64,000 bases of DNA from CAVQJU01 sp963755195 (GCA_963755195.1 CAVWIZ010000002.1:806001-870000); one strand, 5' to 3'; positions 50,930 to 60,133 are shown, counted from the stretch's first letter. Notes: generated by a model not told the origin, from the sequence alone. Made by a program: numbers and translations.

Positions 50930-51015
50930 TCGCAAGGGCAGGAACGACAGGATGGGCAGGATAGGCGGGCACGAACAGGCAGGATGGGCGGGATGGGCAG
51001 GAAGGGCAGGAGAGG
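50930..51015. repeat. GGGCAGGA short-period repeat
   Basis: About eight units of GGCAGGATGGGC or GGGCAGGA with variations fill the ccmB-ccmC gap. They end in the ribosome binding region of ccmC (GAGAGGG just before the ATG). No other copy was seen in the window. Confidence 0.8.
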
Positions 51016-51018
51016 GTG

Positions 51019-51684
51019 ATGAAGAAACTATTCGTTCCGTTCGTGGTCGTCACGGCCGCCATGCTTGCGTACGCTCCGGTCGCCATCGCCCAGCTGCCGT
51101 ACGAGTCGACGATGCTGCTCGTTCAAAAAATCTTCTACTTCCATTTCGCCACGTGGATGGCGCTGACCGCCGGGCTCATCGTCTGCGCAGTCGGCAGCGC
51201 GATGTATCTGTTCGGGAATTCCGCCAAGGGCGATCGGTATGCCTGTGCCGCGGCCGAGCTGGTTCTCGTCTTCGGCGCGTTTGGCCTCGTGAGCGGATCG
51301 TTGTGGAGCCGGAAAGCGTGGGGCGTGTGGTGGCAGTGGGATCCGCGCGTGACGATGACGGTCATGCTCATGATGATCTTTCTGGGGTACCTGCTCGTGC
51401 GAAGGTACGGCGGCCCCGGTTCCGAGAAGCTGGCGGCCGCGGTCGGCATCTTCGGCGCGGGGACGGCGCCGTTCATCTACAAGGCCACGGATTGGTGGCG
51501 CAATATTCACCCGGCCACGACCGTGATGCGCACGCTCGGAGATAAGTTTCTTGGCGCGTGGTACGTGGTCTGGTTCTGCACGGCCGCGTTTCTGCTGTTG
51601 TTCGTCGTTGTGCTCGCCGCGCGTGTGCGCCTCGAGGAGCTGCGCGCCGAGCTCGACCGACTCTATCTGGCTGCGGAGGAGTGA
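51019..51684 (+). CDS. ccmC: Heme-handling protein CcmC
   Basis: CcmC attaches heme to CcmE at the periplasmic face. 221 aa with six membrane segments; the first looks like a signal sequence (LFVPFVVVTAAMLAYAPVAI). Heme-handling motifs: a His in KIFYFHFATWMALTAG, the WWD domain AWGVWWQWDPRVTMTVML, and the second conserved His in WWRNIHPATTVMRT. The C-terminal tail is a charged helix. Start ATG at 51019 follows GAGAGGG. It is followed 2 bp later by ccmD. Confidence 0.94.
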   Translation: MKKLFVPFVVVTAAMLAYAPVAIAQLPYESTMLLVQKIFYFHFATWMALTAGLIVCAVGSAMYLFGNSAKGDRYACAAAELVLVFGAFGLVSGSLWSRKAWGVWWQWDPRVTMTVMLMMIFLGYLLVRRYGGPGSEKLAAAVGIFGAGTAPFIYKATDWWRNIHPATTVMRTLGDKFLGAWYVVWFCTAAFLLLFVVVLAARVRLEELRAELDRLYLAAEE

Positions 51685-51686
51685 CC

Positions 51687-51980
51687 ATGGGCCGTCGAAT
51701 GTGTGCGTGTCTTCTGACGTTGGCGCTGACGGCATCGGGAGCAGCCATGGCCGTGACGCCCGTGCTCGCCTTCCAGCCGGCGGCGCAGAGCGACTTCGTG
51801 CCCTTCACCGGAGTGCCGCCCGATCAGCAGATGCCGGCGGCGCCGCTCGTCATCGGCTCGTACGCGTTCTTTCTGCTGGCGATGATGTTCTACTTGTGGA
51901 CGATCTGGCGGCGTATCGGGAAAGTGGAAGCTGATATGCGCGCGCTCGAGCGCCGGCAAGCGGGCCGACCGGGAAACTAG
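51687..51980 (+). CDS. ccmD: CcmD-like small membrane protein
   Basis: 97 aa. A signal-like N-terminus (CACLLTLALTASGAAMAV) is followed by a short periplasmic stretch (FVPFTGVPPDQQMPAAPLVI) and a membrane helix, GSYAFFLLAMMFYLWTIWRR, then a basic helix (VEADMRALERRQ). This topology and the Tyr/Trp-rich helix match CcmD, which helps release holo-CcmE. It is longer than the usual 50-70 aa because of the extra N-terminal segment. It follows ccmC directly. Confidence 0.82.
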   Translation: MGRRMCACLLTLALTASGAAMAVTPVLAFQPAAQSDFVPFTGVPPDQQMPAAPLVIGSYAFFLLAMMFYLWTIWRRIGKVEADMRALERRQAGRPGN

Positions 51981-51984
51981 TCCC

Positions 51985-52149
51985 GTGACCGCCGGTCATT
52001 TCATCTTCATTCCGTCCGTGCTTCTCGTCGGCGTCGTCATCGGCTGGATTCTCGGCTCGCGGGCCGCGCGGGACGCCTATGCGGCCGAGCTTCGCCGGCG
52101 GGACGAAAAAGCCGCAAAGGCGGCGGCGAGGGCACGAGAGGCTGGATAG
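51985..52149 (+). CDS. 54-aa membrane protein ending the ccm locus
   Basis: From GTG at 51985, 5 bp after the ccmD gene ends. It has one membrane helix (FIFIPSVLLVGVVIGWILGS) and then a highly charged Ala/Arg helix (RAARDAYAAELRRRDEKAAK). The frame is complete to TAG at 52147. Tight spacing suggests it is co-transcribed with ccmD. It resembles short CcmD- or YtxH-like anchors, but no family can be named. Confidence 0.6.
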   Translation: MTAGHFIFIPSVLLVGVVIGWILGSRAARDAYAAELRRRDEKAAKAAARAREAG

Positions 52150-52152
52150 GGC

Positions 52153-52896
52153 CTACCGTCCCACCGCGAGCCGCTGTGCCAGCACTTCGGGAAGTCCTGC
52201 CTTGATCACCTTCGCCTGGGCCGTCTCGATCGGGTACTCCACGCGAAACAGGTCCACGCTCTTCGCGGATGTGTCCACCATGCCGTAGGCGGCGCGGGCG
52301 TCGCCGTCGCGCGGCTGGCCGACCGAACCCGGGTTGAGCAGGTACATCGCCTCGGGCCGCAGCGCGAAGTGATTGGACGCCGCGTCCGACGATCCGATCG
52401 TATCGACCCGCCCATCCGCCAGTTCGAACGCCACGGGGAAGTGCGTGTGGCCGAAGAGGCACAGCGGCCGCTGCGACTTCTTCAGCGCATGGACGGCGTC
52501 GAGCTCGTCGAAAATATACGCGTCTTCATCGGCCGGCGATCCATGACAGATTTCGACCAGGTCGTCCACGATGACCGGGCCTTCCGGCAACTCCGCCAGC
52601 CACTGCCGGTTCGCCGGCGTCAGCACGTCGAAGGTCCAGTGCGCCGCCCGCTTCGCGACCGAGTTGAAGCCGTCGGGCTGTTCGAGGCCGCACGCCACCT
52701 TGTCGTGGTTGCCACGGACGATCGCGATTGGCTCGAGGGCCTGCACGCGCTCGACCACCTCGTTGGGATTGGCGCAGTAGCCGACGAGATCGCCGAGCAC
52801 GATGAGACGGTCGTAGCCGCGCGACGCCGCGTCGGCCAGGCAGGCTTCCATGGCCTCGAGGTTGGCGTGGATGTCGGTCAGGACGAGATAGCGCAT
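52153..52896 (-). CDS. Metallophosphoesterase (YfcE/serine-threonine phosphatase-like)
   Basis: 247 aa. The five calcineurin-like blocks are visible: LVLTDIHANLEAMEACL, LIVLGDLVGYCANPNEVV, IVRGNHDKVACGLE, EICHGSPADEDAYIF and LCLFGHTHFPVAFEL, then LLNPGSVGQPRDGD. These bind two metal ions. Proteins of this type hydrolyse phosphodiesters or act as protein phosphatases; the substrate is unknown. The stop is 4 bp from the convergent small ccm-locus gene. Confidence 0.92.
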   Translation of the reverse strand: MRYLVLTDIHANLEAMEACLADAASRGYDRLIVLGDLVGYCANPNEVVERVQALEPIAIVRGNHDKVACGLEQPDGFNSVAKRAAHWTFDVLTPANRQWLAELPEGPVIVDDLVEICHGSPADEDAYIFDELDAVHALKKSQRPLCLFGHTHFPVAFELADGRVDTIGSSDAASNHFALRPEAMYLLNPGSVGQPRDGDARAAYGMVDTSAKSVDLFRVEYPIETAQAKVIKAGLPEVLAQRLAVGR

Positions 52897-52976
52897 CGGT
52901 TAGTTGGAGTCCAGTATGCGACGCGGGGTGCGCTCTGCAGCGCGGCGCGGTCACCCCGATGCGCCCGGCTATTCTC

Positions 52977-53477
52977 CTATGCTTCGAGCCAATCAACCAA
53001 CTGCTCGACCAGCGCGTCGATGCCGGCCCGGCCGGCGTCGAGACGCACATGGGCGTACTCGTACGCTGTACGCCGGGCTTGGTAAAGGCGATCGAGCTCG
53101 GCGCGGTCCGCGGCGAGCGGACGGCGGCCGTCCGGGGGTATACGCGCAATAACCCGCTCGAGGGGCACATCCAGCCAGACCGACACGCCATCGTGGTTGA
53201 TCACGGCCCGGTTTTGCGGATCCACGAACGTGCCGCCGCCGGTCGCCACCACGACGTGGCGCCTGGGGAGTTGGGCGGCCAGCACCTCGCGTTCGGCGGC
53301 CCTGAAGTAGGGCTCGCCGTGCTTGGCGAAGATCTCGGACACGGGAAGGTGTTCGCGCTGTTCGATGAGCTGGTCGATATCCACGGCCTGCCAGTCGAGC
53401 CGCCTGGCGAGCGCGCGCCCGACGCTCGTCTTGCCGGCCGCCATGAAGCCGACCAGATAGACCTTGTCGGATTTCAC
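52977..53477 (-). CDS. aroK: Shikimate kinase
   Basis: It phosphorylates shikimate in aromatic amino acid synthesis. 166 aa: Walker A VYLVGFMAAGKTSVGRALAR, shikimate-binding DIDQLIEQREHLPVSEIF, GEPYFRAAEREVLAAQL with the conserved Arg and Glu, ATGGGTFVDPQNR, and the lid region RPLAADRAELDRLYQAR. Its ATG overlaps the aroA stop by 4 bp, so two steps of one pathway are translationally coupled. Confidence 0.95.
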   Translation of the reverse strand: MKSDKVYLVGFMAAGKTSVGRALARRLDWQAVDIDQLIEQREHLPVSEIFAKHGEPYFRAAEREVLAAQLPRRHVVVATGGGTFVDPQNRAVINHDGVSVWLDVPLERVIARIPPDGRRPLAADRAELDRLYQARRTAYEYAHVRLDAGRAGIDALVEQLVDWLEA

Positions 53478-54772
53478 GCCACGAGCCGGCCCAGCGTTTC
53501 GAAGAAGCCGGGATAGGAGATGACGACGGCGTCGGCGCCGAGAATCTGTGAGGGCGACCCGCCGGCGAGCGCGGCGACGGCGAACGCCATCGCCATCCGA
53601 TGGTCGCCGCGGGCGTCGGCCTGTCCCGACCCAGTGGCCGACCGTCCCGATTCGCCGACGACGAAGCCGTCCGGACGCTCGTCGGCCGCGATGCCCAGGG
53701 CGCGAAATCCGGCCACCAGCGCGGCAATCCGGTCGCTCTCCTTGACGCGAAGCTCGGCGGCTCCACGCACGCTGACTTCGCCGCCGTGGGCGGCGAGTGC
53801 GGCAATGGCCGGCAGCTCATCAATAAGACCAGGCACCTCATCTGGAGCAATTTCAAGGCGTCCAATGCGGTCGCCTTCGACGATCACCGTGCCCCGCGGC
53901 TCGCCGGCGGCGGTCGACGTGATCCGCACTTCGACCCGCGCGCCGAACCGGCGCAACACGCCCACCAGGGCCGTGCGAGTCGGGTTCAGCCCCACGTCTT
54001 CGATTTCGACGCGCGAACCCGGGCGAGCCGCCGCCGCCACCATCCAGAACGCCGCCGATGAGAAGTCGCCGGGCACGGCGAGCGTTTGGGCGTTCAGCGC
54101 CTGTCCGCCGGCGACGGCGATGCGCGTCCCGGCTGAATCCACGACCACGCTCCCGCCAAACGCGCGCAGCGCGTGCTCGGTGTGATCACGCGTGCGGGCC
54201 GGCTCCACCACCGTTGTCGTGCCGGCCGCGTGGAGTCCCGCCAGGAGCACCGCGCTCTTCACTTGCGCGCTGGGGACATCGGGCTGATAGGTCATCGCGT
54301 GCAACGTTGTCCCGTGAATCGTCAGCGGCGGACGGCCCTCGAGGGCATCGATTCGGCAGCCCATCAGTTCGAGGGGCTCGATGACGCGGCGCATGGGCCG
54401 GCGCGACAGCGAAGCATCGCCCGTGAGCTGCGAGGTGAAAGGGTGTGCAGCCAGCACACCGGCCAGCAGGCGCAGGGTGGTGCCGGAGTTGCCGGCGTCG
54501 AGCGGCCCGGCCGGTGAACTGAGGCAGCCGAGTCCTCGTCCGATAATAGTGACGGCGGCGGCATCCTCGGTGACGGCGACACCCAGACCCCCCAGGCACC
54601 CGAGGGTCGAATGGCAGTCGGCTCCAGGGGCAAAACCAGAAAGACGAGAGGTTCCGTGGGCGAGCGCGGCAATCAACGCATAGCGATGCGAAATCGACTT
54701 GTCTCCAGGAACGCTGACCCGGCCGCGCACGTGGCGGGCCGGCGCGATGGTGGCGGCGGTGGTGATCGGCAC
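53474..54772 (-). CDS. aroA: 3-phosphoshikimate 1-carboxyvinyltransferase (EPSP synthase)
   Basis: It joins phosphoenolpyruvate to shikimate-3-phosphate. 432 aa from GTG at 54772: VSVPGDKSISHRYALIAALA (substrate Lys/Ser/Arg), PLDAGNSGTTLRLLAGVLAA, DASLSRRPMRRVIEPL, VPSAQVKSAVLLAGLHA, AELRVKESDRIAALVAGF and ARGDHRMAMAFAVAALA. The frame remains open far upstream but that part lies antisense to the RsbW-like gene, so the GTG start, giving normal family length, is preferred. Confidence 0.95.
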   Translation of the reverse strand: MPITTAATIAPARHVRGRVSVPGDKSISHRYALIAALAHGTSRLSGFAPGADCHSTLGCLGGLGVAVTEDAAAVTIIGRGLGCLSSPAGPLDAGNSGTTLRLLAGVLAAHPFTSQLTGDASLSRRPMRRVIEPLELMGCRIDALEGRPPLTIHGTTLHAMTYQPDVPSAQVKSAVLLAGLHAAGTTTVVEPARTRDHTEHALRAFGGSVVVDSAGTRIAVAGGQALNAQTLAVPGDFSSAAFWMVAAAARPGSRVEIEDVGLNPTRTALVGVLRRFGARVEVRITSTAAGEPRGTVIVEGDRIGRLEIAPDEVPGLIDELPAIAALAAHGGEVSVRGAAELRVKESDRIAALVAGFRALGIAADERPDGFVVGESGRSATGSGQADARGDHRMAMAFAVAALAGGSPSQILGADAVVISYPGFFETLGRLVA

Positions 54773-54860
54773 GCTGTTGATCTTACGCCACGCGCTGCGG
54801 CCATGTGCAACAGCGCCCGCAACAGCGCGTGCAACAGATGGTATCCTCTCGCCAGCCCCG

Positions 54861-55340
54861 ATGCCGCCTACTAAGCCCGTGGAGCGCATGCCCTCGAACC
54901 CTCGCCGGGAAGTTCGCCTCGAGTTCACGAGCGCCTTCGAGATGCTCGATTTCGTCCAGGTGGTGAGCGAGCACATGGGACGGAGCGTCGGCCTCGACGA
55001 CGACGCGCGGCACTGGGTGAGCGTCGCCGTTCGCGAGTCGGTCATCAACGCCATCAAGCACGGGAATCGCAACGACACCACCAAGCACGTCTTCGTGGAC
55101 TTCGAGGCCGCGCAGGGCGTCCGCGAATTGGTGATCCGCGTGCGCGACGAGGGAGAAGGGTTCGACCCCGAAGAAGTGGCCAATCCGCTGGCGCCCGAAA
55201 ACCTCCTGAAGGCCAGCGGCCGCGGCATCTTTCTGATCCGCAGCTTCATGGATCACGTCGACGTGCGGCGCGTGCCCGAGGGCGGCATGGAAATCAGCAT
55301 GATGAAGCGCGCACAACCAGCCGACACGGCCACCGCCTGA
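54861..55340 (+). CDS. RsbW-like ATP-binding anti-sigma/serine kinase
   Basis: 159 aa from ATG at 54861 (alternative ATG at 54888). It is a single GHKL ATPase domain: N-box RESVINAIKHGNRNDTTKHV, G1 box VRDEGEGFDPEEVANP, G2 box SGRGIFLIRSFMDHVDVRR. RsbW/SpoIIAB-like kinases bind sigma factors or phosphorylate anti-sigma antagonists in partner-switching. No antagonist (STAS) gene is adjacent, so its partner is unknown. It is divergent from aroA and followed by the phosphatase gene with 1 bp between. Confidence 0.85.
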   Translation: MPPTKPVERMPSNPRREVRLEFTSAFEMLDFVQVVSEHMGRSVGLDDDARHWVSVAVRESVINAIKHGNRNDTTKHVFVDFEAAQGVRELVIRVRDEGEGFDPEEVANPLAPENLLKASGRGIFLIRSFMDHVDVRRVPEGGMEISMMKRAQPADTATA

Positions 55341-55341
55341 G

Positions 55342-56148
55342 TTGCCTCGCGATCCGCGTCTGCTCACCACCGCCATCGAAGCCGTCGTCCGCGCGGGCGC
55401 GCTGCAGATGGCTGCCTTCGGGGGCGCCCTTCGTGTGGACAAGAAGGGCACGATCGACCTGGTGACCGACATCGACGTCGCCGTCGAGCGGATGTTTCGA
55501 ACGCTCGTGTCCGAGCGGTTCCCCGATCACCAGGTGCTCGCGGAAGAGCTCGGCGGGGCCGCGGCGGTGCCGCCCGGTCCCTGCTGGGTGTTCGACCCGA
55601 TCGACGGCACGACGAACTTCGCGCACGGCCTGCCGATTTTTTGCGCGTCGCTCGCGCTCGAGGTCGACGGCGTCGCCGACGTCGCGGCGGTCTACGATCC
55701 GACGCGCCGCGAGCTGTTCACCGCGGAGCGCGGGGGCGGCGCGTTTCTCAACGGGCGCCCGCTGCAGGTGTCGGCGACCGACGCGCTCGTCGATGCGATG
55801 CTGGTCACGGGGTTTCCCTACGACATTCACACACGGATCGAGGAAATCGTCGGGCTGTTCGGCGCCTTCGTCGGCCGCGCGCGCGCCGTGCGACGGCTCG
55901 GGTCCGCGGCTATCGATTTGTGTTACGTCGCGGCCGGACGCATGGACGGATTCTGGGAGAGCGACCTGAAGCCCTGGGACATCGCCGGCGGCGCCCTGAT
56001 CGTCGCCGAGGCGGGCGGCCGGGTGACGAACATGGATGGGAGCCCGTTCGCGTCGCGCGGGCGCCACGTGCTGGCGACCAACGGCCGGCTGCACGAGGCG
56101 ATGCTCGACGTCATCGCGGGTTTCCGTAGTCGTCAGGGGACGCGGTGA
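55342..56148 (+). CDS. Inositol monophosphatase family protein (SuhB-like)
   Basis: 268 aa from TTG at 55342. The metal-binding order is complete: DLVTDIDVAVERMF, LAEELGG, WVFDPIDGTTNFAHGLPIF, and KPWDIAGGALIVAEAGGRVT. Family members hydrolyse inositol phosphates, histidinol phosphate or related compounds; SuhB also acts in rRNA antitermination. The substrate cannot be read from sequence. It is tightly coupled to the RsbW-like gene. Confidence 0.9.
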   Translation: MPRDPRLLTTAIEAVVRAGALQMAAFGGALRVDKKGTIDLVTDIDVAVERMFRTLVSERFPDHQVLAEELGGAAAVPPGPCWVFDPIDGTTNFAHGLPIFCASLALEVDGVADVAAVYDPTRRELFTAERGGGAFLNGRPLQVSATDALVDAMLVTGFPYDIHTRIEEIVGLFGAFVGRARAVRRLGSAAIDLCYVAAGRMDGFWESDLKPWDIAGGALIVAEAGGRVTNMDGSPFASRGRHVLATNGRLHEAMLDVIAGFRSRQGTR

Positions 56149-56279
56149 TACCGGCGAGAGACACTTCGCGCGAAAACGCCTGAGTTTTCGCCCCGAATTT
56201 CGCGAATCGATCTGGCATTTCTCCTGCTAGAGCTTCCTGTATGGCGGACGCTTCGATTCCTCCGCCTCGAGGAGATGCC

Positions 56280-57005
56280 ATGCGTCGATGGTTGCGGTCT
56301 TTGACGACGGTAGGCGCGATGAGCGTCGTCGTCGGGTTCGTGGCGACGCCGGTCGCTTCCGCTCAACAATCAGTAAATATGTATCTCGGCGGATTCATCC
56401 CGACGAGCGCGGACGCGAGAGGGACGACCACCAACGGTCTCAGCAATGACGTGCTGGTGCGCAATCAGGATTTCCTGGCGTTCAGGATCGACCACTTCGA
56501 CGGCTTCACGTTTGGCGGCGAGTGGCTGGTGGGGCTGGGCGACAAGTTCGATGCCGGCCTTGGCATCGGCTACTTCCAGGAGACGGTTCCCGCCGTGGAC
56601 GCGACCTACGTCAATGCGAACGGCGCCGAGGCGGTGGCGAATCTGAAGCTGCGCATCGTGCCGTTCACCGCGACGTTCCGTTTTCTACCGCTCGGCCACA
56701 AGGCGCCGATTCAACCGTATGTCGGAGCAGGCGTCGGAGTGTTTGGCTGGCGCTACAGCGAAAGCGGACAGTTCGTCGACCACAACGACAAAACGATCTT
56801 CAATGCGACGTATGTCGGGAGTGGCAGCGCGACGGGGCCCGTGGTGCTCGGCGGAGTGCGCGTGCCGATCGGCCCAATGGCGCCGGGCTTTGAAGTCCGC
56901 TGGCAGTCGGCCAAAGGCAACCTGCCCGCCGACCAGGAATTTGCCGGCACCGTGATCGACCTCGGCGGATTCAACTACCTCTTCACGTTCAACATCCGGT
57001 TCTGA
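56280..57005 (+). CDS. Outer-membrane beta-barrel protein
   Basis: 241 aa from ATG at 56280, with a GAGGAG site. After a signal peptide (MSVVVGFVATPVASAQ) alternate amphipathic strands follow, for example SVNMYLGGFIPTSADARG, FGGEWLVGLGDKFDAGLGIG and IQPYVGAGVGVFGWRYSE, and the protein ends in an aromatic residue (FNYLFTFNIRF), the usual C-terminal recognition strand for outer-membrane assembly. An OmpA/OmpW-like small barrel is likely. Function is unknown. Its 3' end overlaps the convergent gene by about 30 bp. Confidence 0.82.
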   Translation: MRRWLRSLTTVGAMSVVVGFVATPVASAQQSVNMYLGGFIPTSADARGTTTNGLSNDVLVRNQDFLAFRIDHFDGFTFGGEWLVGLGDKFDAGLGIGYFQETVPAVDATYVNANGAEAVANLKLRIVPFTATFRFLPLGHKAPIQPYVGAGVGVFGWRYSESGQFVDHNDKTIFNATYVGSGSATGPVVLGGVRVPIGPMAPGFEVRWQSAKGNLPADQEFAGTVIDLGGFNYLFTFNIRF

Positions 57006-58490
57006 CGCTCGTAGAGCGCCACGCCGGCGCCTTCACAGATGCGCGAGTACCCGGCCAGAAAGTCCGGGTGCTCGCGCGCACGCCTGGCCAGCACGATCGC
57101 CTCCCTGAGCTTTCTCTTCAATCAGCAGCCAGCCGGCATACGGCCTGGGTGACTCGAGCGCCGCCAGCCAGATGTCGCCGTTGCCCTCGTGAAGGAAGTC
57201 GCGCAGGTTGAAGCCGTCGCGCGCGGTCTCCTGCATGTAGTGTCCAAGCGATCCCATGCTCGCCATGATCGTGGCGCCGTCGTAGCGCGCGCGCAGACAA
57301 TTGGTGACGCGCTGTCGAACGGGACCGTTCGGCCGGTCCCACTGCGCCTCGACGACCATCGGCGCGGTCGCGTCGAGCGGATGGAGCGTGTAGGCCGCCG
57401 TGCACAACACGACGGCGGCCGCCAGCAGGCCGGTGCGCGTGAATCTCCGGCTCACCTCGGCAGACGATGCCGACGAGCGCGCCAATGGCGACAGCTTCGA
57501 ACGCGATCGCGGCACCATGTAGCGAATGCGAAACGGATGGCCGTCGATGAAGGCCGCCCAGGGCACCGCCGTCGTGGCCATCGAGCGACAGGGCAATGAG
57601 TGAGTCGGACCGGCGGCGCGGCCAGTCCCGACACGAGCAGCGTCGCGCAGCCGGCGACGGCGAGCCACAAGATCGCGCGCCCGCTGAGCTCGCGGATCCC
57701 CCAGAGGATCTCGGCGGCGGCCGCCAGGGGCAGGCCCAGCGCCGTGTTTTCGGGCACGAAGAAATCGTCCGAGACGAACCACTGGCCGACAACGACCCGG
57801 CTGAAGATCGCAAATCCCACGATCGCGGCGGCTGGATAGAGGCCGATCGCCGCCACGCGGCGGCACGCGCGGCCTGGTGGTTCGCCGCGACGCCACAGTG
57901 CCCACGCCGCGATGGCCAGCGCCGCGCACGTCACCGGCCACGCCTCGTAGCGCGTCAGGCACGCGAGTGCGAGCACCACGCCGACGGCGCCACGTTGCGC
58001 CCACACCGTTGACCCACGCCAACAGCATCGCCACTCCGAGCGTGGTCAACGCGAGCAGCAGCGGCTCGGTCATGGGCGTCGCCTGCAGGTAGACGATGTT
58101 CGGATTGAGCGCGAAGACGGCGGCGGCCGCGATGGCCGCGGCGGACGATCCCGTGAGTGACACGACGATCCAGCCGATGGCCGCGGCGGCGACGGCGAAC
58201 GCGATGATCGAGATCGCGACCGCCGACGCGCCCGTCCGGTAGAACGCGTCGATCTGCACGGGCACGACGTTCAGCAGGTGCGGCAGCGGCAGCCACACCG
58301 CGCCGATCTGCTGCCAGCCCGGCGTGATGCTGTCGACAATCCGGCGAGCGACGATGAGATGCCCGCGCGCGTCGTAGTGGCTGAGCGTGAGGCCGAGACC
58401 GTGATAGTGCAGCGCGGCGATGGCGCCGCCAAGCGCCGCCACGGCGAAGATGCCGCCCACGAGCGCGCGAGCGCGCGACGGTATAATCAC
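56975..58490 (-). CDS. GT-C-type membrane glycosyltransferase (frame broken as given)
   Basis: The first frame from 58490 gives a membrane segment, then GLTLSHYDARGHLIVARRIV with the acidic loop, WQQIGAVWLPLPHLLNVVPV, and several helices. Further frames give LACLTRYEAWPVTCAALAIA, VVGQWFVSDDFFVPENTALG, IDGHPFRIRYMVPL and a soluble C-terminal part ending EHPDFLAGYSRICEGAGVAL. At least four frame changes. The restored length of about 505 aa and the TRYEAW motif fit family-39-like enzymes. The start is uncertain. It is divergent from the DedA gene. Confidence 0.72.
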
Positions 58491-58501
58491 CTGTTTATTC
58501 T

Positions 58502-59113
58502 ATGGGCAGATTCGTTCAATGGATCCAGGCCTCGGCGCTGGCGCTCGGCGCTCCAGGGATCTTCCTGGTCGCGTTTCTCGATTCCTCGATCCTCTCGCTT
58601 CCGGAAATCGCGGACGTGCTGGTCATCTGGATGGTGACGAACCACAAGTCCCGCTTTGTGCTGTACGTCACCAGCGCCACGCTCGGCTCGCTCCTCGGGT
58701 GTCTGCTGCTCTACGGGATCGGCAAGAAAGGGGGCGCGTCGTTCGTGCACCGGCGGTTCGGATCTTCGAGCGTCGAGCGGGCGCTCGAGGTGTTTCGGCG
58801 GCACGGCGTGATGGCGGTGCTCATCCCGTCGATGCTCCCGCCGCCGGCGCCGTTCAAGATTTTCGTGTTTGTCGCGGGCGTCGCCGACATCAGCCTCGCG
58901 CGCTTCGCCGCCGCCATCCTCGTCGGGCGCGGCGCGCGGTACACGATCGAGGGGCTGCTGGCGGTGCGGTACGGCGACCAGGCGATGTCGTTCGTTCGCG
59001 AGCACGGCACTGCCGTGGCGTTGGTCGTCGTCGCCACGCTCGCCGTCGGCTTCGTGCTTTACCTGTGGTGGCGGCAAACCACGGGCCGAGCCGCAAGGGT
59101 AAACTACAATTGA
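58502..59113 (+). CDS. DedA-family (VTT domain) membrane protein
   Basis: 203 aa. Features: FLDSSILSLPEIADVLVIWM, a first re-entrant helix, TLGSLLGCLLLYGIGKKGG with the G-x-x-x-G stretch, RRHGVMAVLIPSMLPPPAPF and KIFVFVAGVADISLARFAAA with the conserved Pro-rich turn, and two last helices. DedA proteins move polyprenyl-phosphate or phospholipids across the membrane. It lies directly upstream of a polyprenyl-phosphate-type glycosyltransferase, which fits lipid-carrier recycling (inference). Confidence 0.88.
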   Translation: MGRFVQWIQASALALGAPGIFLVAFLDSSILSLPEIADVLVIWMVTNHKSRFVLYVTSATLGSLLGCLLLYGIGKKGGASFVHRRFGSSSVERALEVFRRHGVMAVLIPSMLPPPAPFKIFVFVAGVADISLARFAAAILVGRGARYTIEGLLAVRYGDQAMSFVREHGTAVALVVVATLAVGFVLYLWWRQTTGRAARVNYN

Positions 59114-59118
59114 CGCCG

Positions 59119-60072
59119 ATGGCCCCCGAGATGTCCGTCGTGATTCCGATTCGCAACGAAGCGCCCTCGCTTCCCGAGCTCGTGCGCGAGCTGACGCAGA
59201 CGCTGGCCGAATGGGGACGCACTTTCGAAGTCATCATCGTTGACGATGGCAGCACCGATGAGAGTTTTCAGATTCTGGAGCGCCTGCAGGCCGCCGATGC
59301 GCGGCTCCGCGTAATTCGGTTCCGCCGCAACTTCGGACAGACGGCGGCGTTCGCGGCCGGCTTCGCCCACGCGCGCGGCCGGTTGATCGTCACCTCGGAC
59401 GGCGACCTGCAAAACGATCCCCGCAACATCCCGACCATGGTGGAGTGGATCGACCGCGGGTACGACATCGTCTGCGGATGGCGGCGGAAGCGCCAGGACC
59501 CGTTTTCGCGGCGCCTGCCGTCGATGATGGCCAACCGGCTGATTTCCCTGGTCACCGACGTGCGGCTGCACGACTACGGCTGCTCGCTGAAGGTATTTCG
59601 CGCGGAGGTCGTGAAGTCGTTGAGGCTGTACGGCGAGATGCACCGGTTCCTGCCGGCCATCGCCAGCGAGCAGGGCGTGGCCATCAAAGAGATCGAAGTG
59701 CACCACCGGCCGCGGAAATACGGGCAGTCGAAGTACGGCATCTCACGAACCGTGCGGGTTGTGCTCGATCTGCTGACGGTCAAGTTCCTGCTCAGCTACT
59801 CGACGCGCCCGCTGCAGATTTTCGGCCTGGTCGGCGGGGTGATGGGGCTCGCTGGCGCAGTCCTGTGCGGAGGGCTGGCGATTCAGCGGTTGAGGCAGGT
59901 GACGTCGCTCTCGCAGCACATGCCGTTGCTGCTGCTCGGTATCGTGCTGATCTTCACCGGCTTCCAGCTCGTGACGCTGGGCCTGCTGGCCGAGCTGCAG
60001 GCGCGCACGTATCACGAGTCGCAGAACAAGCCGACCTATTCCATCCGCGAGACGCGCGAGACCATCTTCTGA
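59119..60072 (+). CDS. Polyprenyl-phosphate glycosyltransferase, family 2 (DPM1/ArnC-like)
   Basis: 317 aa. The GT-A domain shows MSVVIPIRNEAPSLPELVRE, VIIVDDGSTDESFQIL, IRFRRNFGQTAAFAAGF and the metal-binding Asp in LIVTSDGDLQNDPRNIP, then VCGWRRKRQDPFSRRLPS and HRPRKYGQSKYGISRT. Two C-terminal membrane segments follow (IFGLVGGVMGLAGAVLCGGL; LLLLGIVLIFTGFQLVTLGL). Such enzymes make polyprenyl-phosphate sugars, donors for GT-C enzymes like those encoded nearby. It starts 5 bp after the DedA gene. Confidence 0.93.
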   Translation: MAPEMSVVIPIRNEAPSLPELVRELTQTLAEWGRTFEVIIVDDGSTDESFQILERLQAADARLRVIRFRRNFGQTAAFAAGFAHARGRLIVTSDGDLQNDPRNIPTMVEWIDRGYDIVCGWRRKRQDPFSRRLPSMMANRLISLVTDVRLHDYGCSLKVFRAEVVKSLRLYGEMHRFLPAIASEQGVAIKEIEVHHRPRKYGQSKYGISRTVRVVLDLLTVKFLLSYSTRPLQIFGLVGGVMGLAGAVLCGGLAIQRLRQVTSLSQHMPLLLLGIVLIFTGFQLVTLGLLAELQARTYHESQNKPTYSIRETRETIF

Positions 60073-60133
60073 AACGCCGAAGCTTCATCGACACGAGCCG
60101 GCCGCGCTAGAATGGCCGCTGCTGGAGGACCAG

